Shown: positions 8,999 through 16,989 of the stretch, one piece after another | How positions within the stretch are numbered: position 1 is the first letter of the stretch | Layout: every line of letters starts with the position of its first letter | Assembly (NCBI GenBank): GCA_026913215.1 | Contig: JAPTYK010000001.1 | Coordinates: 2,170,001-2,234,000, forward strand | DNA: 64,000 nt | Direction of reading: 5' to 3' | DNA from: Streptomyces diastatochromogenes | GTDB taxonomy: Bacteria > Actinomycetota > Actinomycetes > Streptomycetales > Streptomycetaceae | Position numbers and translations under genes: made by a program | The notes under the pieces: model-generated | The model's database searches: none | Told to the model about the DNA's origin: nothing | The model's input: only the letters and a program-made list of their open reading frames with translations

Positions 8999-9961
8999 TG
9001 ACCATGACCGAGGAGAGGCCGGTTCTGGTGGCCACCGAGGCGGACGACATCACCGCCGACATGGTGATCACCGAACTCAACCGGCGCGATGTGCCGGTGG
9101 TCCGGTTCAATCCCGCCGACATCGGCGAAAACCTCACGGTCTCGGCTCGGTTCGGCACCTGCCCGGCCCCGGTGGTCGGGCAGGTGCGCACCCCGTCGAG
9201 AACCGCTGATGTGACCGAGGTCCGGTCGGTGTACTGGCGCCGCCCGGAATGGCCCACGTTTCCCCACCTGTCCGCTGATGACTCCCGGTTCGCGGCGGCA
9301 CAGGTCCGCTACGGACTCGGTGGCACCCTCTACGCCCTGGGCGGCCCGCTCTGGGTCAACCACCCGTTGCGCATTGCCGCAGCCGACTACAAACCCGCGC
9401 AGCTCGTTCTCGCCCAGCAACTCGGCTTCACCATCCCTCCCACCCTTGTCACCAACGACCCGGACGAGGCCCGCGAGTTCGTCCAGGCTCAGAGGCAGGC
9501 GATCTTCAAGACGCTGCGATGGACCCCTACACGCGTGACAACGTGCCGGTGACGGGATGGGCTTCCCTGTCACCCCCGACGAGATCGACGACAGCGTTCG
9601 GGTCGCGCCCCACCTGTTCCAGGCCCGCGTGGACAAGGTCGCCGACGTTCGCGTACTGCTCGTAGGCCGGCATACGTTCGCCGTACGCATCGACTCCGAC
9701 CTCCTGGACTGGCGCAAGGACTACAGCGCCCTGACCTACACCGTGGAGCACCTTCCCGACCGGGTGGACCAGGCACTGCGCGCCTACCTGGACCGACTGG
9801 ACCTGGTGTCGGGAAGCTTCGACCTCGCGGTCGACCGGGCGGGGGACTACTGGTGGCTGGAACTGAATCCCAACGGCCAGTGGGGGTGGCTGGAGACCGA
9901 GACCGGCCTCCCGATGTCCGCTGCCTTCGCCGACCTACTCGCACAAGGAGACCGCCGATGA
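8998..9961 (+). CDS. tgmB: ATP-grasp ribosomal peptide maturase, frameshifted
   Basis: About 321 residues of the ATP-grasp peptide-ligase family that forms omega-ester or omega-amide crosslinks in graspetides. The N-terminus (VLVATEADDITADMVITEL) matches the pre-ATP-grasp domain. DRAGDYWWLELNPNGQWGWLE is the metal-binding end of the ATP-grasp site. Two single-base deletions, one in the C4 run at 9524-9527 and one near 9565, break the frame. Repair joins KTLRW to TPYTRDNVPVTGW. Start 8998 overlaps the tgmA stop, with 9004 as an in-frame alternative. The stop overlaps tgmC (ATGA). Confidence 0.85.
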
Positions 9962-11121
9962 CCGACCCGGCATCCGAGCGACGCCGCATGGCCACCGTGC
10001 TCGTGAACGAAGGCGTCCTGAAATCCCCCTGGCTGCGTGCGGCCGTCGAGACCGTCTCCCGTGAGCGGTTCCTCTGCCCGGGAGTGTTCCTGGACGAGGG
10101 GCGGACCTGGCGGCCCGTCACCGCCGCCGACACGGACCCGGACGAGTGGCTGAAGATCGCATACAGCGTCGACACCCTCACCACCCAGCTCGACGGCCAC
10201 CTCACCGCCGACCAGGCCGGTGAACCCGTCGTGGGCGTGCCCACGTCCTCCTCGACCGCCCCGGCCACCGTCGTCGGCATGATCGAGACCCTGGACCTCA
10301 CGGTGGGTCACCGAGTCCTGGAGATCGGTACGGGCACCGGCTACTCCACAGCCCTGATGTGCCACTACCTCGGCGAGGACAACGTCACCACGGTCGAGGT
10401 GGACACACAGGTGGCCACCCGGGCGGATGCTGCTCTCGAAGCCGCCGGCTTCTCGACGTGGACGGTGACGGGCGACGGCCTCCTCGGCCACCCGTACCGG
10501 GCACCGTACGACCGGGTCATCGCCACCTGCGCGGTCCGCCGCATCCCGTACGCGTGGATCAGGCAGACGAGGCCTGGAGGCGTTGTCCTCGGCACGGTCG
10601 GCTCGTGGCCGTGGGGAACCGGCCTCGCGAAACTGACCGTCGGCGATGACGGCACCGCCGAGGGCTCGCTCGTCGGGCGCTCCTCCTTCATGCAGGCGCG
10701 GGCCCAGGCAGTGGCCCCCGTGACCGGCGATCTCTCCGCCCGGACCGCGTACGCGGACAGTGAGCGGCCCGCTCTGCTGTCCCCTCTCGTCCTTGAGGAA
10801 TGGATGCCCGCTTTCCTGGCACAGTTGGCCGCGCCCGGCGCTCAGTTCGTCCGCGCGACGGACGGTGACGGGTCGCCCATGCTGTACCTGTTCGACCCGG
10901 AGAAGGAGTCGTTCGCCGAGTTCCTCTCCGACGGCGAGAGCTGGACCGTTCGCCAAGGCGGCCCGGTGGCCCTGTGGGACGACGTGGAACGCTCCCTCGT
11001 CGCCTGGCAGGACGCCGGGGCGCCGGAGATCGACTCCGTACGGCTCCGCGTGACGCCCGCGTCCCACCTGTACTGGATCGATCAGGTCCCCTCCCTACGC
11101 TGGGAACACCGGATCGCCTGA
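9958..11121 (+). CDS. tgmC: PIMT-like O-methyltransferase of the graspetide system
   Basis: An intact 387-residue protein related to protein-L-isoaspartate O-methyltransferase. The SAM motif I is VLEIGTGTGYSTA, preceded by the family-type TSSSTAPATVVGMIE segment. It has an additional C-terminal domain of about 170 residues not found in ordinary PIMT. In characterised systems of this architecture the enzyme methylates a core Asp, which then cyclises to an aspartimide. That is the expected role here, by family knowledge. Its ATG overlaps the tgmB stop and 17 bp separate it from the next gene. Confidence 0.85.
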   Translation: MTDPASERRRMATVLVNEGVLKSPWLRAAVETVSRERFLCPGVFLDEGRTWRPVTAADTDPDEWLKIAYSVDTLTTQLDGHLTADQAGEPVVGVPTSSSTAPATVVGMIETLDLTVGHRVLEIGTGTGYSTALMCHYLGEDNVTTVEVDTQVATRADAALEAAGFSTWTVTGDGLLGHPYRAPYDRVIATCAVRRIPYAWIRQTRPGGVVLGTVGSWPWGTGLAKLTVGDDGTAEGSLVGRSSFMQARAQAVAPVTGDLSARTAYADSERPALLSPLVLEEWMPAFLAQLAAPGAQFVRATDGDGSPMLYLFDPEKESFAEFLSDGESWTVRQGGPVALWDDVERSLVAWQDAGAPEIDSVRLRVTPASHLYWIDQVPSLRWEHRIA

Positions 11122-11138
11122 CCCACTACCCTCCGGAC

Positions 11139-11435
11139 ATGGACGACGAACCGCTCTCCCAGTGGGCCGAGCGTCGCGACGCGAGGATCGGGCAGCTCCG
11201 CGCCGTACCCCTCGTGACCGGCGACGGCCCGAGGGCTTCGCATCTGAACCCCGATGCGCCCCGTGCGATCCAGCGGTGGAACGGCCATCTGTGGGAGCCG
11301 CACAGCTTCGCGGCGAACCTCGCGGAAGCACGGCGCATCCTGTTTCCCCACGCCGAGGCTGCCGCCACTCCTGAAGCGTCACCGAAGCTCGGTCCCGGGA
11401 CCGGCAAACATCGGAAGCCTCCGACACCCTCATGA
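11139..11435 (+). CDS. Small protein resembling DUF6087
   Basis: A 98-residue protein starting MDDEPLSQWAERRDARIGQL. It has an RAIQRWNGHLWEP core with two Trp and a helical AANLAEARRILFP stretch, then a Pro/Lys tail. I recognise this as the Streptomyces family annotated DUF6087, which has no known function but is often next to regulators or peptide clusters. It follows tgmC by 17 bp in the same direction. Confidence 0.65.
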   Translation: MDDEPLSQWAERRDARIGQLRAVPLVTGDGPRASHLNPDAPRAIQRWNGHLWEPHSFAANLAEARRILFPHAEAAATPEASPKLGPGTGKHRKPPTPS

Positions 11436-11460
11436 CTCTGCTGGAGGCCCAGCCCGTGCC

Positions 11461-12174
11461 ATGTATCTGAAACCGGCTCCCACCCGGTGGGCCCAGCGGG
11501 TGTACTTGACGTGGCTGGCCCGCGACACTCGCTACGCTCTGGCAGCCTTGGACTCCCTGATCGGCTATGCGCAGACCATTCCGGTCCCGCCAGCCGCCTG
11601 GGTCTGCTTCGAGGACTTCCTTTCCTTCCTCGGAAAGGTCTCCCGGACTCTGTGGCCTGCCGGAAAGAATCCGTACGGGACCGAAGAGGGCTGGAAGTGG
11701 CGGACGAAGCGAGGCCCGTTTCTTCGAAAGATCCTTGAGGTGGAGGACTCGTCCCCGTTGAAGGCCCGCGAAGTCCGCAACGGAAGCGAGCACTTCGACG
11801 AGCGCCTTGACGAGTGGATCGTCAGCCTGCCTCGCCCCACCGTCGAAAAGTGGCAGGCAGACGCGAGGCCAGAGTTCGCCGTTCCTCCCATGCGCCTCAT
11901 TGACGCAGAGGCAGGAACGATCCACGTCGCTGGTGCAGACCTCGATCGGCGTTTCATGGTTGAGGAACTTCAGCGACTCCTGACCAAGATCGAGGAGCTT
12001 GAGCCCTCAGTGGCCGTACTCCCCGCTGACATGGCGGCTCTGCTGGCCACCTCGTCCCCTGTTCCGATCCTCCCGTTCGACGCGCCCGCGCAGAATCCCG
12101 GCGGTATTCAAGCCTGGCTTGACGAACAGAATTCCACCGACCCCGGGACAGCAACGGAAGATACCGAGGCGTAG
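11461..12174 (+). CDS. Unknown 237-residue protein, last gene of the island
   Basis: The ATG at 11461 is preceded by CTGGAGG. The protein is soluble and mixed alpha/beta, with no signal peptide. Notable segments are YAQTIPVPPAAWVCFEDFLSF, the run EEGWKWRTKRGPFLRKI, and REVRNGSEHFDERLDEWI, which recalls the RNxxxH pattern of HEPN-like proteins, although the resemblance is weak. Its codon use is less extreme in G+C than that of the flanking chromosome. It may be cargo unrelated to peptide maturation. Function unknown. Confidence 0.6.
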   Translation: MYLKPAPTRWAQRVYLTWLARDTRYALAALDSLIGYAQTIPVPPAAWVCFEDFLSFLGKVSRTLWPAGKNPYGTEEGWKWRTKRGPFLRKILEVEDSSPLKAREVRNGSEHFDERLDEWIVSLPRPTVEKWQADARPEFAVPPMRLIDAEAGTIHVAGADLDRRFMVEELQRLLTKIEELEPSVAVLPADMAALLATSSPVPILPFDAPAQNPGGIQAWLDEQNSTDPGTATEDTEA

Positions 12175-12229
12175 ACACATAAAGCAGATCCCTCCCTGCC
12201 CAGTCGACGCCCGCGCCAAGCCGCCCAGC

Positions 12230-12249
12230 GTGGCTACTTTCATGGCTAC
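12230..12249. repeat. Right internal repeat, possible integrase arm site
   Basis: GTGGCTACTTTCATGGCTAC differs at one position from 6404-6423 and has the same orientation. It is extended by TTTCGTAGCC, giving a third half-site at the same 12-bp period. It lies 112 bp inside the right att copy. Confidence 0.5.
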
Positions 12250-12319
12250 TTTCGTAGCCGCGAGGTCCGGTTTAAACCGGTAAGGAACGGGGTGAGGCGA
12301 CGCCCACGATTCACGAGAA

Positions 12320-12355
12320 AGGCTCCTGACCTGCGAATTCGCTGGTCAGGAGCCT
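12320..12355 (-). terminator. Island-borne terminator now downstream of rnpB
   Basis: A perfect 12-bp stem (AGGCTCCTGACC with GGTCAGGAGCCT), a 12-base loop and TTTCTC after it on the minus strand. It sits four bases beyond the rnpB 3' end and differs in sequence from the hairpin at 6269-6313, so the island seems to bring its own replacement terminator. Confidence 0.65.
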
Positions 12356-12359
12356 GAGG

Positions 12360-12765
12360 GGCAGACGAGTCGGGCTGTACGCCGGGTTCTGTGCCCCGGG
12401 ACCTCGCGGTCGTCGGGGCGACGGCCATCCATCTAGGACCGGCGTTGCCGCCGGCCTCGTGCGGTCTACCCGCGGACTCGGGCGAGCAGCCCTCGAACAT
12501 CCGCGCAGGGACACCGGGTGTCCCCTCTTGACCTTGCTCCGGGTGGGGTTTACCTAGCCGCCTGAGTCACCTCAGGCGCTGGTGGTCTCTTACACCACCG
12601 TTTCACCCTTACCGAGGACCGAGGTCCCCGGCGGTCTGTTTTCTGTGGCACTGTCCCGCGGGTCACCCCGGGTGGCCGTTAGCCACCACCCTGCTCTGTG
12701 GAGCCCGGACGTTCCTCGGGGAGATCCGGGGATCTCCACGCGGCCGTCCGCCCGGCTCGTCTGCC
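12360..12765 (-). ncRNA. rnpB: RNase P RNA, bacterial type A
   Basis: The catalytic RNA of RNase P, which removes 5' leaders from pre-tRNAs. The 5' strand of helix P1 (GGCAGACGAG, minus strand from 12765) pairs perfectly with the 3' end at 12360-12369. Conserved core segments are readable on the minus strand: GAGGAACGTCCGGGCTCC, GGGTGAAACGGTGGTGTAAG, and the distal AGATGGATGGCCGTC with ACAGAACCCGG. The length of about 406 nt is normal for Streptomyces. A -10-like TAGCAT lies about 10 bp upstream of the 5' end. Its 3' end doubles as the integration site of the island. Confidence 0.95.
12362..12386. repeat. Right 25-bp direct repeat, overlapping the rnpB 3' end
   Basis: Identical to 6328-6352. 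This copy is joined to the complete rnpB body, so the RNA stays intact after insertion, as is typical for elements that integrate at the 3' ends of RNA genes. Confidence 0.85.
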
Positions 12766-12800
12766 GTGCCGACCATGCTACCTGGCGGGAGGGACGGCGC

Positions 12801-12831
12801 TTGACCTTGCCGCAGCGTCAGGGTTTCTACT
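12801..12831 (+). promoter_or_regulatory. Likely promoter of the MerR gene, leaderless
   Basis: TTGACC at 12801-12806 and TCTACT at 12826-12831 are separated by 19 bp. The ATG at 12838 is seven bases after the -10 and no ribosome-binding site lies between, so transcription probably starts at the ATG. The long spacer is common for MerR-controlled promoters. Confidence 0.5.
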
Positions 12832-12837
12832 GGGCGC

Positions 12838-13592
12838 ATGAGGATCGGCGAGATCGCCGCGCTCGTGGGGGTGACGCCACGGGCGGTGCGGCACTACCAC
12901 CAGGCGGGGCTGCTGCCCGAGCCGGGGCGGCGGGCGAACGGGTACCGGGAGTACGGGATCCGGGACGCCGTGCTGCTCGCCCGGATCCGGCGGCTGACCG
13001 AGCTGGGGCTCGGGCTCGACGAGGTGCGGGACGTGCTGGCGGACGACGAGGGGCGGGGGCTCGTGGAGGTGCTGGAGGAGCTGGCGGACGACCTGGCGCG
13101 GCAGGAGGCGGTGATCAGGAGCGCCGGGAGCGCCTGGCCCCGCTCTCGCCGAGGCCCGCGCCGGGCGGCTGCCGGCCGAGGGGCCCTCTCGCCGGAGCTG
13201 ACCGCGCTGCTCGTGGGCCTCGGTGAGCAGCCCGAGTCCCCGATGGCGGCGAAGGACCGGGAGATCCTGACCCTCCTCGACACCGTCCTGCCCGAGGAGG
13301 AGCGGGCCCGGCTGATCGGGCTGATGCACGGGGCGGCGGAGGGTGCGCGGAGCTGTACGGGCTCCTGGACGCCCTCGCCGACGCGGCGGCGGACGACCCC
13401 GGGTGGAGGGCGCGGCACGCGCCCTGGCCGCCGCCCTGCCGGACGAGATGGCGGTGGACCTGCCGCCGGAGGGCTCCGGGGTCTCGCCGACACGCTCTTC
13501 GCGGACCTCGCCCCGGCCCAGTCGGCGGCGGTGCGGAGGGCGGTGGAGCTGGTGGCGGCACGGCGGACGGAGAGAGGGAAGGGGACCGATGA
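12838..13592 (+). CDS. MerR-family transcriptional regulator
   Basis: About 251 residues. The N-terminus is a textbook MerR winged helix (MRIGEIAALVGVTPRAVRHYHQ), followed by NGYREYGIRDAVLLARIRRLTELG and a coiled-coil helix LVEVLEELADDLARQEAVIR. The C-terminal effector region is helical and includes AKDREILTLLDTVLPEEERA. At least four frameshifts between 13115 and 13585 are needed to reach the TGA at 13590-13592, which overlaps the next start (ATGA). No effector-binding cysteines are visible. It probably controls itself and the membrane protein that follows. Confidence 0.8.
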
Positions 13593-14440
13593 CCCACACC
13601 ACCGGGGTGGCGCGCGGTCGCGTGCTGCGGCTGCTGCGCGGGGTCGCGTACGCCGCGCTGCCCGCCGAGCTCGTGCTCTTCGTCTGTCTGCTCGCCGGGG
13701 TGCGGATACCCGGCGGCGTGCTCCTCGCCGGGGAGCTGCTCGTGCTGGGGTCCTCGGCGCCGAGGGCCTCGTCTTCCTCCGGCTGCGGCGGCGGGGCTCT
13801 CCGCGCGGGAGGCCCTGGCCGAGCTCGTGCCCGAGGCCGTCCTGCGGCTGGTCGGGCACGAGCTGCGGCTCCTGGCGAGTCTCGTGCGGTGGGTCGCGCG
13901 GCGGCCGGACGGGGTGGCGGGGGCGGACGGGGTGTTTCCGTACGCCAGGGACCAGGCGGCGCTGATGTACGGCTTCGCGTTCGTGTGCGTGGTCGAGACG
14001 GTCGGCATGTCGTACCTGCTGGCCGGCTGGCCCCTGGTCCACGGGGTCGTCCTCGTCCTCGACGTCTACACCGTGCTGTTCGTGCTGGGGCTGCACGCCG
14101 CCTCGGCGGCCCGCCCGCACACGCTCGCCGGGGCGTCCTGCGGGTCCGGCAGGCCGCGCACGTCGACGTGCGCGTGCCGGTCGGGCGGATCGCCGCCGTC
14201 CGGCGCGAGTCCCTCTTCTCGCACGAGAGGAGGGACGGCGAGCTGAACCTCGCGATCGGCTCGCGGACCTCCGTCACGATCGAGCTGACCGAGCCGGTCG
14301 ACGTGCCCCGGCTGCTGGGCGCGCCCCGGCCCGTACGGCTGATCCGGCTGCACGCCGACGAGCCGAAGGACCTGTACGAGGCGCTCACGCGGGCGCGAAG
14401 AGGACCTTCGCCGTCCCCGGATCCGCTTCCGACAGCCTGA
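13589..14440 (+). CDS. Integral membrane protein, unknown, partner of the MerR gene
   Basis: About 284 residues with hydrophobic segments near the start (AALPAELVLFVCLLAGV, GGVLLAGELLVLG) and in the middle (LMYGFAFVCVVETVGMSYLLAG, VHGVVLVLDVYTVLFVLGL). A cytosolic beta-rich tail follows (HVDVRVPVGRIAAVRRESLF, TSVTIELTEPV). At least two frameshifts, near 13760 and 14130. The ATG overlaps the MerR stop, so the pair is translationally coupled. The end overlaps the convergent RNase gene by 56 bp. Family not recognised. Confidence 0.6.
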   Translation: MTHTTGVARGRVLRLLRGVAYAALPAELVLFVCLLAGVRIPGGVLLAGELLVLGSSAPRASSSSGCGGGALRAGGPGRARARGRPAAGRARAAAPGESRAVGRAAAGRGGGGGRGVSVRQGPGGADVRLRVRVRGRDGRHVVPAGRLAPGPRGRPRPRRLHRAVRAGAARRLGGPPAHARRGVLRVRQAAHVDVRVPVGRIAAVRRESLFSHERRDGELNLAIGSRTSVTIELTEPVDVPRLLGAPRPVRLIRLHADEPKDLYEALTRARRGPSPSPDPLPTA

Positions 14441-15824
14441 CCCGCAGCCACTCCCCGAGCGGCAGCTTGGAGCCGCCGCCCTCGATGCGGGCGACGACCG
14501 CCGGGTCCTCCAGGTGGACGGTGCCGACGGCCGGTTCGCGTTCCTTCACGTCGATGACGTACGCGTCGAAGATCTCGCCGACCCGTCCCTTGAGGAGGGC
14601 CGCCTCGACGATGTCGACGCTCTCGCGTTCGACGGTGTTGGCGCGGCGGGCGCCGCCGGCCATCTCGTCGGGGAGGGCGGGCAGCGCGGCCCGTACCCAC
14701 TCGGGCGGCTCGTCCCCGGCGACCGCCGCCACGCACAGCTCGCCCGCGTACCGGTCGACGAGGCGGCGCAGCGGCGCGGTGCAGTGGGTGTACTCGTCGG
14801 CGACGGCGGCGTGGACGGCGGGGCTGGGGACGTGGCCGTCGGTGAAGACGGTGTAGCGGCGCCGCGCAGGAGGGTGGTGCACTCCTGGAGGAAGGCGGCG
14901 TGGCGCGGGTTGGCCGGGTCGGCGGAGCGGACGACGTCGGCGTACGAGACGTGGTGCGGCCAGTCGACGCCGAGGGCCTGGGCGGAGCGGCGCAGCCGGG
15001 CGACGGCGCCGTCGGGGGCGGTGGGCAGGGTGCGCAGGATGCCGGTGCCGGCGGCGGTCATGAGGTCGGCGGCGGCCATGCCCGTGAGCAGGGAGATCTG
15101 GGCGTTCCAGGCGTCGGCGGGGAGCGGGGCGCGGTATTCGAGGGTGTAGGTGTGGTCCCGCTCGACGATCTCCTGTTCGGGGACGTTGAGGGAGATCCCG
15201 CCGCGTTCGGCTTCGAGGGCCTCGCGGAGGCGGCCGATGTCCCGGAGGAGGGCGAGCGGCTCCTCGGCCGTGCCGTCGTCGATCTGTCGCTGCACGCCCG
15301 CGTAGTCGAGTCTGGCGCGGCTGCGGACGAGGGCGCGGCGGACGTCGGTGGCGACCCGCCGCCCCTCGGCGTCGAGGTCGATGCGCCAGAGGAGGGCGGG
15401 GCGGGGTTCGCCGGGAGGAGGCTGGCGGCGCCCTCGGAGAGCACGGGCGGGTGGAGGGGACCTTCCCGTCGGGGAAGTAGAGGGTGAGGACGCGCCGGTG
15501 GGCCTCGGCGTCGAGCGGGCCGCCGGGGGTGACGAAGGCGGCGACGTCGGCGATGGCGTAGTGGACGCGGTAGCCGCCGTCGGCCCGGCGGGCCAGGTGC
15601 ATGGCCTGGTCGAGGTCGGTGGAGGCGGGCGGGTCGATGGTGAAGAAGGGGAGGTCTGTGGCGTCGTACGAGGGGAGCCGGGGGTTCCTGGCGGCGGCTT
15701 CGGCCTCCGCGAGGACGGCGGGCGGGAAGTCCTCGGGGACCGCCAGCTCGGTACGGAGTGCGCGCAGGGCGGCCCGCAGCGGAGCCTCGGCTGCGCCGGT
15801 CACGTGGATGTGGCGGCGGGGCAT
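14385..15824 (-). CDS. RNB-domain 3'-5' exoribonuclease (RNase II/R family)
   Basis: About 480 residues, shorter than RNase R because the cold-shock N-terminal and S1 C-terminal parts are minimal. The RNB catalytic motif TIDPPASTDLDQA carries the Mg-binding Asp cluster. YRVHYAIADVAAFV, LYFPDGKVP, ISLLTGMAAADLM and the late YTHCTAPLRRLVDRYAG (RNB signature) follow in order. Frameshifts lie near 15450 and 14865. It ends FDAYVIDVKEREPAVGTVHL, a degenerate S1-like piece. The role is hydrolytic RNA turnover in the cytosol. Confidence 0.85.
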   Translation of the reverse strand: MPRRHIHVTGAAEAPLRAALRALRTELAVPEDFPPAVLAEAEAAARNPRLPSYDATDLPFFTIDPPASTDLDQAMHLARRADGGYRVHYAIADVAAFVTPGGPLDAEAHRRVLTLYFPDGKVPSTRPCSPRAPPASSRRTPPRPPLAHRPRRRGAAGRHRRPPRPRPQPRQTRLRGRAATDRRRHGRGAARPPPGHRPPPRGPRSRTRRDLPQRPRTGDRRAGPHLHPRIPRPAPRRRLERPDLPAHGHGRRRPHDRRRHRHPAHPAHRPRRRRRPAAPLRPGPRRRLAAPRLVRRRRPLRRPGQPAPRRLPPGVHHPPARRRYTVFTDGHVPSPAVHAAVADEYTHCTAPLRRLVDRYAGELCVAAVAGDEPPEWVRAALPALPDEMAGGARRANTVERESVDIVEAALLKGRVGEIFDAYVIDVKEREPAVGTVHLEDPAVVARIEGGGSKLPLGEWLRVRLSEADPGTAKVLFAPA

Positions 15825-15839
15825 GGACCGAGCGTATGA

Positions 15840-16110
15840 GCTGGGGGAGGGTGCGGCACCTCGTACGGGGGCGGGGCGGGGACCTCGTACGGAGGGGGCG
15901 CGGGGACGAAGCAGGGCGGGGCGGGATCGCGCGGGTGGCGCGGGGACGAAGCGGGGCAGGCCGGGATCGCGCGGGTGGCGCGGGGACGAAGCGGGCAGGG
16001 ACCTCGTACGGAGGAGGCGGGCGGGGACCCCGTACGGAGGGGCGGGCGGGGGCCCCGTGGGTGTGCGCGGGGTGTACGTGCGCGGGAGCCGGGTCCCGGA
16101 CCTCGTACGC
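15840..16110. repeat. Degenerate tandem repeats, 40-bp period plus shorter units
   Basis: The 336 bp between the RNase and yaaA hold no gene. GGACGAAGC recurs at 15904, 15944 and 15984, giving a 40-bp unit in two full copies and part of a third (GGGATCGCGCGGGTGGCGCG in each). On both sides a shorter unit, ACCTCGTACGGAGGG with variants, recurs at about 15860, 15885, 16010 and 16029. Frames open through it on both strands, but with repeat-like composition. Confidence 0.75.
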
Positions 16111-16159
16111 TGGATCGTCGGGGCCGCACCCCACCCCGTACGGACGAAGGAGAACCACC

Positions 16160-16925
16160 GTGCTCGTGCTGTTGCCGCCCTCCGAAGGCAAGGCCTCCTC
16201 GGGGCGCGGGGCGCCGCTGAAGCCGGAGTCGTTGTCGCTGCCGGGGCTCGCGGAGGCGCGGGCGGCGGTCCTGGACGAGCTGGTCGAGCTGTGCGTCGCC
16301 GACGAGGAGAAGGCGCGCGAGGTGCTGGGCCTGAGCGAGGGGCTGCGCGGCGAGGTCGCGAAGAACGTGGAGCTGCGGACGGCGGGCGCGCGTCCGGCCG
16401 GGGAGATCTACACGGGCGTGCTGTACGACGCGCTGGGTCTGGCGACGCTGGACGAGGCGGCGCGGAAGCGGGCGGGGACTCGCTGCTGGTGTTCTCGGGA
16501 CTGTGGGGCGCGGTGAAGGTGACGGACCGGATTCCGTCGTACCGCTGCTCGATGGGCGTGAAGCTGCCGGGCCTCGGGGCGCTGGGCGCGCACTGGCGGG
16601 GCGCGATGGCCTCGGTGATGCCGGAGGCGGCCGGGGACGGGCTCGTCCTGGACCTGCGCTCCTCGGCGTACGCGTCGGCGTGGAAGCCGAAGGGGGAGCT
16701 CGCGGCCCGGACGGCGACGGTGCGGGTGCTGCACGCGCCGACCCGGAAGGTGGTCAGTCACTTCAACAAGGCGACGAAGGGCCGGATCGTGCGGAGCCTC
16801 CTGGAGGCGGGCGCGGAGCCGGGTTCGCCGGCGGAGCTGGTGGGGGCGCTGCGGGAGCTGGGGTACGTGGTGGAGGAGGGCGGGAAGGCGGGGCGCTGGA
16901 CGTCCTGGTGGACGAGATCCACTGA
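16160..16925 (+). CDS. yaaA: YaaA/DUF328 peroxide-stress protein
   Basis: About 255 residues. The start GTG at 16160 has GAAGGAG six bases upstream, and the family opening LVLLPPSEGK is immediate. Other family landmarks are YTGVLYDALGLATLD, FSGLWGAVKVTDRIPSYRCS, and the near-C-terminal HFNKATKGRIVRSLL. In E. coli YaaA lowers free iron under peroxide stress and has a DNA-binding fold. The role here is by homology. Two frameshifts, near 16480 and 16890, are repaired by one base each. Confidence 0.85.
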
Positions 16926-16989
16926 CCCTTCGTTGCACCCTCCGCAACGCTCGTTGCGGGTGACGCTCGCCCTGGGCAGGATGACGCCC

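Larger units (their letters stand above)
6328..12386. mobile_element. Putative 6.1-kb integrated island in rnpB carrying a graspetide cluster
   Basis: The island is delimited by 25-bp direct repeats, the right one being the 3' end of rnpB. Each end also has a terminator-like hairpin next to the repeat and a matching 20-bp internal repeat. Cargo consists of a small unknown protein, an Xre-TPR regulator, and a rightward operon of seven genes for a ribosomal peptide and its tailoring enzymes. I found no integrase, excisionase or replication gene on either strand, so it may be a remnant or be moved by a helper in trans. Confidence 0.7.

Noticed and set aside
11461..12174. HEPN-type toxin in the island
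   Set aside because: A single RN-x-x-x-H-like segment is present without the rest of the HEPN helical pattern and without a partner antitoxin, so the call was not made.
6328..12386. An integrase gene hidden by frameshifts inside the island
   Set aside because: All three frames on both strands were considered between the known genes. The remaining gaps are at most about 190 bp inside the operon side and about 130 bp at the left, too short for an integrase.
12362..12386. tRNA or tmRNA end as the attachment site
   Set aside because: The surrounding 400 bases fold as RNase P RNA and have no acceptor stem, CCA or tRNA arms.
12778..14736. A long open frame of over 600 codons on the minus strand opposite the MerR and membrane genes
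   Set aside because: Its composition is Arg/Pro/Ala-rich with no domain, and it lies opposite recognisable MerR and RNB genes. It is a typical high-G+C antisense shadow.
15840..16110. A coding region spanning the repeats upstream of yaaA
   Set aside because: The open frames are made of the repeat itself and lack a start signal. The yaaA start at 16160 has its own ribosome-binding site.
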